Source: Prostheceraeus crozeri (taxonomy: Eukaryota > Platyhelminthes > Polycladida > Euryleptidae). Taken from it: DNA of 64,000 nucleotides. The first letter of the stretch is position 1; each line of letters starts with the position of its first letter. The translations under genes were made by a program, and so were the position numbers. Under the pieces are notes generated by a model. The model worked only from the letters and a program-made list of their open reading frames with translations. It was not told the origin of the DNA and searched no databases. Shown in pieces: positions 19,042-27,176 of the stretch. The stretch covers positions 806,001 through 870,000 of the forward strand of contig CAJQUW010007404.1 of NCBI GenBank assembly GCA_907163375.1, read 5' to 3'.

Positions 19042-19443
19042 CTATCCATTAATGGCTTTATTCGCGAGAGCACGAGCTAATCCTCCCAAAGCAGGACCGG
19101 CAGCTGCCATGATGATAGGCGCTAAAAGTGGTAAGAAGCCACCGCGTTGTGATAATAGTTTGCGCTTTGTAGGAATTGATGTTTTTGGATTGCTCAAGGT
19201 GCGAAGAACTTTACCATGCCTGGCAATTGCATTGGCCTTTTTGCTATTTAACGTCATATAACGCACTTTTCGTATTTCCGCGCACATTTTACGAATGAAG
19301 GCATTGTTTGCCAGCTTCATTGCCTCACATCGATGATATGGTTTTAATTTTAATAAGCGACGAAGAGTGAGACAGAATTTTTTGTTTGCATTTGATTGAC
19401 ACTTTTGTCTGCGCGAACGGTGAGATGAACGACGTCTAGCCAT
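19042..19443 (-). CDS. basic core protein with adenovirus pX-like C-terminus, 133 aa
   Basis: The N-terminal 13 residues are protamine-like (MARRRSSHRSRRQ) and the middle is lysine/arginine rich. Residues 100-121 carry GGFLPLLAPIIMAAAGPALG, closely resembling the 'GGFLPxLxPxIAAAxGAxPG' end of the adenovirus pX/mu precursor. It probably condenses viral DNA in the virion and may be cleaved by the element's adenain-like protease. Its neighbour is the packaging ATPase, 39 bp downstream. The frame is intact. Confidence 0.7.
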   Translation of the reverse strand: MARRRSSHRSRRQKCQSNANKKFCLTLRRLLKLKPYHRCEAMKLANNAFIRKMCAEIRKVRYMTLNSKKANAIARHGKVLRTLSNPKTSIPTKRKLLSQRGGFLPLLAPIIMAAAGPALGGLARALANKAING

Positions 19444-19500
19444 TTTTACAGGTGGATGTTAGAGTGTTCTTTGCTTAAACACGGCAGCAGCGTCGAAACA

Positions 19501-19851
19501 TCACCGTCGTAAACGCAGTGAAATAGAGGAAGACATTGAGTACAGCACTAGTAAAAGCAATACACTGAGAACAGCCACAGTACCAGTAGGATAGTCAGAA
19601 GCAGATACATGTGTGGGTAGCTGTAATGTATCATTCAGTGAGGTACTATAGCTCAATGGAAACAGTTCAGCTGTGTCGTTTGCTGATATGTTATGAGCCA
19701 GACATGAACAATCTGTTTGTACGACGATGCTTGTAAAGTTTAATGCCTTTGCAAGTGGAAAAGGCTTCCCATAAGCAACGTGTAGAATACATAACTCCAA
19801 GCAAGGTAATGAAAGATGATCATGACGCAACAGTGATGAAGGTGTATTCAT
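19501..19851 (-). CDS. predicted membrane glycoprotein, 116 aa
   Basis: Starts at ATG 19851 overlapping the upstream stop as ATGA. Residues 90-106 (GTVAVLSVLLLLVLYSM) form one hydrophobic helix followed by a short basic tail RLRR. The outer part has four Asn-glycosylation sequons (N38, N54, N58, N73) and several Cys. There is no strong cleavable signal, so it may be a C-terminally anchored protein. Function unknown; a virion surface or host-membrane role is inference. Confidence 0.6.
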   Translation of the reverse strand: MNTPSSLLRHDHLSLPCLELCILHVAYGKPFPLAKALNFTSIVVQTDCSCLAHNISANDTAELFPLSYSTSLNDTLQLPTHVSASDYPTGTVAVLSVLLLLVLYSMSSSISLRLRR

Positions 19852-20096
19852 AACCGCTTTGGTTTATAATTATAAGATAGCATATAGTCAACATCTTCAC
19901 AGTTTACGTGAATGATGATGGCATTACTCAAACGATGTATCATCTCTCTACAATCACTGGATGATAATAGCTTTTCCAACACAAGAATCCAATGCCTTGT
20001 ATAATAATGCTTTCTCTTTTCAATGAGACGGTGATACAGTGGTGTCATGGTCGTAGATGACTGTTCTAAAATCGACAAGGATTGCATCAAAATCAT
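19848..20096 (-). CDS. hypothetical 82 aa protein
   Basis: It is coupled on both sides by 4 bp ATGA overlaps: with the RING gene upstream (20093-20096) and the membrane-protein gene downstream (19848-19851). It is predicted helical with charged segments (YHRLIEKRKHYYTRHWILV) and ends KPKRL. No motif recognised. The double overlap is the main evidence that it is real. Confidence 0.55.
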   Translation of the reverse strand: MILMQSLSILEQSSTTMTPLYHRLIEKRKHYYTRHWILVLEKLLSSSDCREMIHRLSNAIIIHVNCEDVDYMLSYNYKPKRL

Positions 20097-20602
20097 TTAT
20101 ATACATTGACTGTTGAAACTATTTCTTGATCACAGATGGGACACAACATAGTTTCGAAAGGTACATAGCACGTAGAACACATAACAGAATGACAACATGG
20201 TAAAAAGAGAAGGGACCGTTCCCTTTTAAAACACTCAACGCAGTTCCATTCACATAATAATTTAAACGTCTCTTCTTCAAATTTCTTTCTGAAGTCACTT
20301 TTATTGGTAGAGCTACTTGACAAATCAGTTGCAAATGTCACTTTTTTCTTTTTCACTCCAGATCGCACCAATTTCATCCTCCTATTTTCACTATCATTAG
20401 ATTGCAGCATGGAAAAATCTTCTATCCATCTTCGATCCAAATGATGATTCATAGCATACTCATCTAGATCCCTTAGTCTTTCAACTAAAGTGTCAGCTTT
20501 AATATTTTCATTTACATTTGTAACACTTTCCATTGCATTCAACGAATAACCAAGCTCTCTTGCTACAGACCATGAAGTTGGGAAACGAATGCAACTTTTC
20601 AT
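20093..20602 (-). CDS. RING-finger protein (IAP-like E3 ligase), 169 aa
   Basis: The C-terminus (about 121-157) has CVEC, then LPCCHSVMCSTC and LCPIC, the C3HC4 pattern with the short spacing of IAP-type RINGs. These act as ubiquitin E3 ligases and in some large DNA viruses block apoptosis. The start is ATG 20602; an in-frame TTG 6 bp upstream is less likely. Residues 84-90 read KKKKVTF, matching the RVxF docking site of protein phosphatase 1. No BIR domain is seen. Shared block B lies 175-280 bp upstream. The frame is intact; host-interaction function is inferred. Confidence 0.75.
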   Translation of the reverse strand: MKSCIRFPTSWSVARELGYSLNAMESVTNVNENIKADTLVERLRDLDEYAMNHHLDRRWIEDFSMLQSNDSENRRMKLVRSGVKKKKVTFATDLSSSSTNKSDFRKKFEEETFKLLCEWNCVECFKRERSLLFLPCCHSVMCSTCYVPFETMLCPICDQEIVSTVNVYK

Positions 20603-20774
20603 CTTCAAATAATTTCAAATGATGATGAGTGTCAGGAATGGACACTCGGTTGAATACGCTTGATATGACTTGTACACCTTTGACAGTATTGATGACTCAG
20701 TGTAATCTAATACTTTACTTTCACAAACGTGTGTTGTGATAAAACTATTTGACTACACCAACGCTTACATTTAT

Positions 20775-20880
20775 GACATTTGTGTTTCATAAAACGTCAT
20801 GATCAAACTTTCTAACTATACATTAACCTGTGTTGCAGTAAAACTTTTGTACAACATGATAAAGTTTACTTTCATTTCAT
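20775..20880 (+). repeat. shared upstream block, copy B
   Basis: It contains TGTGTTTCATAAAACGTCAT, then GATCAAACTTTCTAACTATA and AACCTGTGTTGCAGTAAAA, followed by ACTTTTGTACAACATGATAA. It matches 21463-21548 with very few differences. It lies upstream of the RING gene, antisense to it. The TGACGTTTTATGA segment on the gene strand includes a CRE-like half site, and TTGTACAA is palindromic. The rest of 20603-21065 holds no other recognised feature. Confidence 0.7.
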
Positions 20881-21065
20881 CAATTTTTCGCCCATCCTCT
20901 GAGTTATACGGGCTTGGAATCGTCATGAAAGCAAATGACTTTCGGGCCTCATTATGGGTAGTCTCGTAAAGGCTCATGGATCATTCACGGAAAAAGGTAA
21001 TGAAGCAGTGTGCTATGTGTATGTGTGACTGTGTATGTCTTCATGTTTTAAAGAAAGGATGCTCT

Positions 21066-21299
21066 TCACTCATATTTATGTTTAGGTACAAACCATATTC
21101 GCTCTTTTAGCATGTTGGATTGTCTTTGATGACTAACTATTGTTGCTTTCTTCACATAGTTAATCGTTTCTAGACAATCGGCAATCTTTCTTGGATCACC
21201 TGTCTTGATTGCCATGGAGTAGTACCTTTCTGACAACTCCATGACTGTGTTCTTTTCTTTCTTTTGATGAATCATTAATTCAGCTTCTGTCTCACTCAT
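21066..21299 (-). CDS. hypothetical 77 aa protein
   Basis: It is the first gene of the minus cluster. It starts MSETEAELMIHQKKEKNTVM and is a predicted helical, charged protein with an ETINYVKKATIV segment. A TATA-like CTTTATAG lies about 45 bp before the ATG (near 21344), and shared block C lies 160-360 bp upstream. No family recognised; as the outermost gene it may be early or regulatory (inference). Confidence 0.5.
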   Translation of the reverse strand: MSETEAELMIHQKKEKNTVMELSERYYSMAIKTGDPRKIADCLETINYVKKATIVSHQRQSNMLKERIWFVPKHKYE

Positions 21300-21459
21300 G
21301 ATGCAGGATCACTACACTGTAACAATGCGCAGTGAAAAGTGAATTTCTATAAAGTGCTACCTCCTTATATCTTGTCGTAGGAAACCTGAGTCCTGGATGG
21401 CGAACTTTAAGACTTGTGATGTGTTTCATTAACTTTCAGACTACATTATCATTTCATAA

Positions 21460-21660
21460 ACTTGTGTTTCATAAAACGTCATGATCAAACTTTCTAACTA
21501 TACATCAACCTGTGTTGCAGTAAAACTTTTGTACAACATGATAAAGTTTCTGACTACACTCACAAGAGCTCGTTCACTAGCAAAGAGAGAAATGAGCTTG
21601 TGGTTGCGTGTGGCGCATGAATTTCCCTTTCATTCCATTCATCATTTCGTCTCCGTGATA
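21460..21660 (+). repeat. shared upstream block, copy C
   Basis: This is the longest copy. Its first half matches copy B and its second half (TTCTGACTACACTCACAAGA onward) matches the reverse complement of copy A. It is upstream of the 21066-21299 gene in the same relative orientation as the other two. The plus frame 21481-21756 runs through it and is probably not a gene. Confidence 0.7.
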
Positions 21661-21971
21661 GAGACAAGCAGAACTCATGGTTCATTCTCACATGTATGGT
21701 CAACTATCGGGAGACAAGTGCAATGGAGATTTTATGAGGTATTCTTTGGCAGATAGCTAGATGTCGCCCGGGCGGTCAGAGTACAACGTTGAGACGAAAG
21801 GCAACCACTTGGAAACATGACGCAGACAGGTTTCACAAGGATTACCATTGCCAACGTCCCGTGCAGTACTCATCGCTACGGACTTCACCACTGTCTCGAA
21901 AAAACGCCCATCAACAGGAAGTATGACACCGAAAATCTCCGTGACTTCCACCGTCAATGACTTGATAGCCA
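21661..21971. other. diverged duplicate of the TIR 88 aa region
   Basis: 21780-21960 aligns loosely with the start of the 88 aa frame at 22135-22330. Both have an ACGTTGAGA block, an AACATGA block, a segment translating VPCSTHRYG versus LPCHTYHYG, and AAAA(C)TCTCCGTG. It lies just inside the right TIR boundary and has no single open frame. It also starts with a 28 bp piece repeated at 10637. Confidence 0.4.
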
Positions 21972-22152
21972 GACATAAAAACCGGTGGAGTTATTTACAA
22001 GAGGAAACATCCCAAGTCGTCGCTTTGATCAGCTTGATAGCAACCGTGATTTACAAGCGTTTTGCAATGGAGATGTTTAGATGCCACCCATGACAATATA
22101 GCTAAGATTTAACCGATTGGCGTTCAAAGTGCTACGTTGAGAACTGTGTCAA

Positions 22153-22419
22153 ATGCCCAACATGAGTTGCCCCAGAGGTTTCGGTCTAAAATATGACACA
22201 CTCCCTTGCCACACTTATCACTACGGCATCATCCTGTCAGTAGAATATTACAGCAAAACTCTCCGTGTCATGCTCGCTTTCAGTGAATGGTTCATATGTG
22301 GCTCAGACATCATGACAAATCCTTTAGTTGACTTCAGCAGGGTCGAAAACCCCAGAAAACCTCCAAAAATAGTGAATTTAAATTTTCAACTTTTTAGCAC
22401 TACTTATGAAATTTTATAA
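22153..22419 (+). CDS. hypothetical 88 aa protein in the right TIR (second copy)
   Basis: Its translation equals that of 8541-8807. It reads outward, away from the element's centre. No TATA box or poly(A) signal was clearly assigned. See the left copy for motifs and the caveat that it may be noncoding repeat. Confidence 0.35.
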   Translation: MPNMSCPRGFGLKYDTLPCHTYHYGIILSVEYYSKTLRVMLAFSEWFICGSDIMTNPLVDFSRVENPRKPPKIVNLNFQLFSTTYEIL

Positions 22420-23219
22420 GTAGTCTGTCAATATAGATCTGATCAATAGCGATCGAACCTTTTTTGAATCAAGTCAAACGGACTTGTGGAAGTTAAGTTA
22501 CAAGCCTTTAAAGTTTTGCAGTCTTTTATGGCCTGGAGACGAAGGCCATCTCCTGGCCAACCTTTAAGTCTGACGCCTTAGCTGATATCAGGAATGAAAT
22601 TTTCTAAGTCGGTTTCTTATAGAAACCCGAAATTTGGAATGTCCGATGCTATCATCAGAGCTCCGGAGTTCACCTACCCCAACCCAGTCGGGAGGAGAAC
22701 TGATTTCCACAAATAGACATTCCACTTATATAGTTTGTGGCGATCAACTGATGACGTAATCTCCATCATTCAAAAACTTTCAACACGTCTATCTCCGGTT
22801 CTAGTGCTCCGATTGACTTCCAATTTTGACAGTCACGTTTTTTCGCTCTCACCTTTCATTTAAGCCATCTCTCGACCCTCTACGATGACCAGAAGCCGAG
22901 ATGGAAAAAAAAGTTCCAAAATCTTGGAAAATGTGAAAAAGTTCGATTTTAAACATGTTCTCATTTAGAAAAGAAACCTTCGACGCATCTGAAAAGATAG
23001 GATCCTAGAGAACAAAGTGCGGTCTTGCCCCTAAAAGAAATCCGAGCTCTTCATTCACTTCCAAGCCTCCGCTAGTCATCGCCAAAGGTGGCCACAATTT
23101 ATCATTTTCAAGAAAAATCCCGTGTGGAGACCCAGCGTGAAGAAAATTTTTAACTTCTTCTCTCCGATTGACTTGAAACTCACCCTCTAGATGCAGAATG
23201 GCACGCTGATTCCAAATCT

Positions 23220-24110
23220 GGTATCTGTTTTCCCGTCCGAGGCTTCGTTCACCCGCTAGAGCCGTTTTCGTAAAAATTCTAACTGTCTTTTTTTCGCCAA
23301 TGTCCAAAATTTTCAATGGCGTCTCACATCTAAACGAAGGCAGATATGAACAAGCCGTTTCTTCCACTGAATTTGTCTCACTCTTAGCTTTCAAACGAGT
23401 TATTGCACGACTTTCTCCGATCTCTAGAACCAAAGTTGAAAGTCTCGTTCCAGAGTGGGGGAGGTTAGAACTTTTTCTCTCCGATTGAGCTGAAAACAAG
23501 CTCCTAGACCCAAAATTGGCCAAAAATTCCGAATTTGCCCTCCGTTTTCCCATCCGAGGCCTCCTTCATGTCGGGAAATGGACTTTCTCATCCCAAAACA
23601 TCCAAAACCTGCCTTTTCTAACTCTGCCGTTTTCAGAGATTCCACCACTTGCTGCTCCTCCTTCCTTCCTTCCTTCCTTTCAGAGGGGGGGGACGGTTTC
23701 CTCCTCTCGTAGCTTTCAAATGAGCTATCACATGACTTTTCACCATCTCTAGAACCAAAGTTGGAAGTCTCGTTCCAGAGGGGGAGGTTAGAACTTTTGC
23801 TCTCCGATTCCGCTGGAAACAACCTTCCTAACCCAAAATTTCACGTAGACTCCGAATCTGGCCTCCGTTATCCCATCCGAGCACTCCTTCATTTCGAAAA
23901 ATGACCTTTCTCATCCCACAACGACCAAAACACGCCTTTTTCTAACCCTGCCGTTTTCAGAGATTCCGCCCCTTGCTGCTCCTCCTTCCTTCCTTCCTTC
24001 CAGAGGGGGGACGGTTTCCTCCTCTTGGACCCATTCCTCCGAGCACATCCTTGGCGAACTCCCTCCTGCCTTCCAGAGGGGGGGTGAGTCAGCATGATGA
24101 CTCATCGTTG
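23220..24110 (-). repeat. tandem array of about 300 bp units in the right TIR
   Basis: This is the inverse of the left array with more unit copies. Blocks matching the CGGATGGGAAAACGG motif recur around 23550 and 23870. Two CCTT microsatellites (about 23665-23680 and 23980-24000) alternate with the units. The long minus frame 23005-23553 arises from these repeats and I do not call it a gene. Confidence 0.8.
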
Positions 24111-24147
24111 CACATTTTGTCCTTCCTTTTGTCAGGGGATTACTACT

Positions 24148-24153
24148 AATAAT
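24148..24153. repeat. Polinton target-site duplication, right copy
   Basis: AATAAT immediately follows the terminal ACTACT and is identical to 7125-7130. Confidence 0.95.
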
Positions 24154-24230
24154 GACAAGTGTGTTGGGTTTTATTTTTCTGTTGCACACCTTTACCAACT
24201 AGAAATACAATCGTCTAGATGGAGAGGCTA
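24154..24230 (-). pseudogene. upstream part of the PLE fragment split by the Polinton
   Basis: The minus strand encodes LVKVCNRKIKPNTLVII, entering the target duplication in the same frame as 7002-7130. Together they mark the empty-site sequence. The match to a Penelope-type linker region before GIY-YIG is weak but the frame continuity is clear. Confidence 0.45.
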
Positions 24231-25810
24231 AAGAATGTATACATAAATGCAGAAATCAAATCCACTCTCAGAAAGTCTTCGACTTAGAAAGGAGCAATGA
24301 ATATACGAAAATCAATGGAAAAACTAATTCATTTTCAGTACTCCGAGTTTCGTGTATTTACAATCATCAGCCGAATGTCAATAGAACAGGGCATGCAGTC
24401 ATACTTAAACGATGCAGCTATCAAGTGAATTTCTATCACCCTGGCAAATGAAGTGCACAGTCAAGAATTAGCTAGCAAGTACTTGTTGCGATGTCTGCAT
24501 TTTGATGCGAGTTCACTGCGCCTGTTTAGAAGGCTGTCCTGTTTGTGGTCCAAAACGACATGCTTCTCATTGATGCACAAGTCACATCTTTTGGTTATCG
24601 GATTAAACTGCCTGCAGAACTTCTTGATATTCCATCTTATTACTGAATTTCCACCACTTTCGATAACTCCGTCTCATTTTTATACTTAATGTGGTTGAAG
24701 GACTTATGTTTTGCATAAAGTAGCTTAAATGCTCCTTCACAGATACCAAAATACATCTTTTCTTGCTCTTTTGATCTTTCATCAGTTATATATATACATA
24801 TGCACAAGTCCTTTGTCTATATAACAATGTTTACTTACTTTGATATATAGTCTTATAAAGAAATTTCATCCTGAGTTTACAGAAGGCCTTTTTAAATTTG
24901 AACTTATTTATGTGCTATTTTCTGTACGTTTTAATTCAGTTGCCCTGACACACCGAGTATCGGTGAAATCAATTGGCAGAATAAACGGTTTTTTCGAAGT
25001 GAGAAGACTTCTGGTAGATAATTATTTCATATATTTATATGTATATTTCATCTGTAAGTGTATTTTTTTCTTCCGCCCATATACATGCACATGTATCTTT
25101 TTTAATGTTGTTTTTCTTTCTATCATAATATGCTGCTGCTGTTATTTGTAAAGATTTAGTCATTTACTGACTATTGTTGTTTTTAGTGTAAATAGCTACT
25201 GGTATTTGTTTTTAGTCCAGTGCAGCTTTAATTGCCCTCTTTGTTACGATATGTTGATATCTATGTCTTCAATTTTGACTTCTTCCCATGTCCTGCTGTT
25301 TTTATAAGGAAGGCGAAATCGATAGTCTTCCATTCTCTTCCTTGTTCACTCGCACAGAAGGTTAAGAAATAAAATATTAAAGTTGGACAAGTGCTTCGAG
25401 AAAATAATAAAACCTGAAAACTATCAGCTACACCCTACCAAAGATTAGCAAAATAAAATATGAAGCAAACTATTATTTTCATCAATTGCGCTCCACGCTT
25501 CACTACCTATAATAAATCATCAGCGAATATTCGTGCTCCACAATAAACCTTTTTTCCTGCAAGGACCCACTTTGTATCAACCATGTAGCTCACGTTATCA
25601 ATGAAAATGTGAAAAATAAAAAATAGTTGATTGAATCGCATCATTTTTTTGAAAATGAAGACATTCACTAGAGGTGACCAATTTATCAAACCTTGGAAGT
25701 TCTAAGCTGTGCCTCATCTTGGTAGTCCGAGGCTTTCACACTCTAATCCCAGATTACTCCTGCCGATTCACCACTGTACATAGATCTAAATGTATATTCA
25801 TAGCCGCCGT
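24231..25810. other. AT-rich noncoding DNA
   Basis: Short open frames only, with poly-T and ATATA runs. I see no gene, RNA or repeat boundary. Confidence 0.4.
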
Positions 25811-25813
25811 TTA

Positions 25814-26143
25814 CTAGGAGCTCATGTGGTGCACCGTGACGTAGTGCAAGATCGCACTGGGGAGATTCACTAACGTTATTTCGGGCGCTATGAGAGCGTC
25901 TATCCCCAACAGTCCTTTGCATGGAATTAGTTCCGATGTGAATTGGACTTCTATCTGAATTTTGATGATTCTAGTGCTTGTTAATATGTGAAGCGGGCGT
26001 CCAGCATCTGCTGTAGCACCACGTGGCGTTAATTTAGACATTAAAAGCGCACCCAGTTCAGAAGCGAACAGGGTCGAGTAGGGCAGCTTCGTCAAGCCAT
26101 CAAAGTTTAGGCAGGGAAGACTGCCAACTTTGCCCCCCCCCAT
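25814..26143 (-). pseudogene. possible retroelement aspartic-protease fragment
   Basis: A 109-codon frame contains TADAGRPLHIL and GLLGIDALIAPEITLVN, reminiscent of the second half of Ty3/BEL-type retropepsins (A-D-G-x-P ... LLGxDxL). The catalytic D-T/S-G is not evident, and no adjoining RT is seen. If real it is an old LTR-retrotransposon crumb; it may be coincidence. Confidence 0.25.
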
Positions 26144-26639
26144 AGATGTATTAGAAGGTTTTCAGGATGAATCGATTCATGAAATAACATGATTTTTGGA
26201 TCCTATTTGGTAGCTCTATTTTCTTAATGGCTAGCAGCATAGCTTGATAAGTCACTCGTACACAAAGGTAAGCTTAGGTAGGCTTGCTTAAGATTTCTAT
26301 GGTTCGATTCGAGATTCGATTCGCAAATCACGACCCAATTCGATTCGACTTAAAATTTGCCGATTTGCAGGTCCAACTCTGACTGCAAACCACCTGCTGC
26401 CTTGCAGAGAGAGCCTCTTTAGGCTAAGGTTAAGAGTCTACAAAGCGGTAGTCTACATAAGACCGCCTTTTCCAACCCGCAACTTAGCCAGTGTGGAAAA
26501 GTATTGGCCTAACCCCAGCTCAAAGCAAAAGCATCCAGTATCCAGCGGTGAAAAGATACCATGCTAAGAAGGTGACATTGGAATGGTTAGGTCTAGTAAA
26601 GAGGCAGCTACGAATCACTGGTTTCAAAATTGTCACCAC

Positions 26640-26798
26640 CCAAAGAAGAAATGGAAATATGTCAACATCTCTTCATAAAACGTAAGGACACTAAAAAGTG
26701 ATGGCCGTGTTAAATAACTAGAACAAGAATTAGAAGACTCTAAGATGAGATGGGATGTCATTGACTTGACTGAAACTAGAAGGAAGGATGAACATTAT
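26640..26798 (+). pseudogene. RTE-like LINE endonuclease remnant, left part
   Basis: Sequence up to the P-like insertion encodes ELEDSKMRWDVIDLTETRR, like the start of RTE-type APE endonucleases (LxxEL...DVIGLxETR). The motif continues after the transposon at 30167. Stops and frame changes precede it. Sequence from about 26360 may be its 5' end. Confidence 0.5.
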
Positions 26799-26857
26799 CA
26801 TGGCCGACTAGAATCACGGCCAGGAATAGCGCATACTGGCCTCTCAAAAAGGGGGCC
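26799..26857 (+). repeat. P-like transposon left TIR
   Basis: 59 bp inverse match to 30101-30159 with mismatches only around positions 39, 46 and 47. Confidence 0.9.
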
Positions 26858-27176
26858 GATCGTCAGAATCTCAGGAATAGTTTTTGTTATCAAATACATC
26901 ACATTCATACTAACTGTACCACTTTCAATTCATGTCTGTACTATTTGGGAGCCAGACAATCATCATGTGATGAAGTCAAGGTTGCTCGATCACGTGACAG
27001 TGCTTTATGCCTACAGCAGAGGACAGCTGCGCTGCTGCAGTGTGTGTGCGTTGAGGTGACGCACTGGATGAATCGATAGCATCCCTTGCTACAGTGCTAT
27101 CCTGCGTCCGCTCAGACACTTTTCTTTCATCGCCGAGTCGAGATGTCAAGTTGTTAGGAGCCAACATTGCATTATC

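Larger units (their letters stand above)
7131..24147 (-). mobile_element. Polinton/Maverick (adintovirus-like) element, 17,017 bp
   Basis: The element starts AGTAGTAATCCCCTGAC and ends with its inverse, is flanked by perfect 6 bp duplications (AATAAT), and has long terminal inverted repeats. All three are Polinton hallmarks. Inside are an rve-type integrase, an A32/FtsK-like packaging ATPase, an adenain-like protease, a double-jelly-roll major capsid protein, a penton-like protein and small core proteins, the standard Polinton morphogenesis set. Most genes run on the minus strand. No protein-primed family-B DNA polymerase can be seen in the roughly 13 kb between the repeats. Several core genes have one or more disabling lesions. 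It is an endogenous virus-like element; the strand given is that of the main gene cluster. Confidence 0.97.
21972..24147 (-). repeat. Polinton right terminal inverted repeat
   Basis: It is the inverse partner of 7131-8988 and is longer (2176 versus 1858 bp). The extra length is a block at about 22900-23210 absent from the left end, plus more tandem-unit sequence. Identical stretches such as the 88-codon frame present in both arms show recent homogenisation or a young insertion. Confidence 0.93.

Noticed and set aside
23005-23553. 182-codon minus frame in the right TIR
   Set aside because: It spans tandem repeat units and repeats the same string seen in unit frames of the left TIR; there it is broken. 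Better explained as repeat DNA that happens to be open.
7131-24147. calling the element a virophage or a plain LTR retrotransposon because of the integrase
   Set aside because: 6 bp duplication, long TIRs without LTRs, no reverse transcriptase, and the ATPase-protease-capsid set fit Polinton/adintovirus.
24840-25151. 103-codon plus frame
   Set aside because: Phe/Ile/Tyr-rich translation of AT-rich DNA; no domain or gene context.
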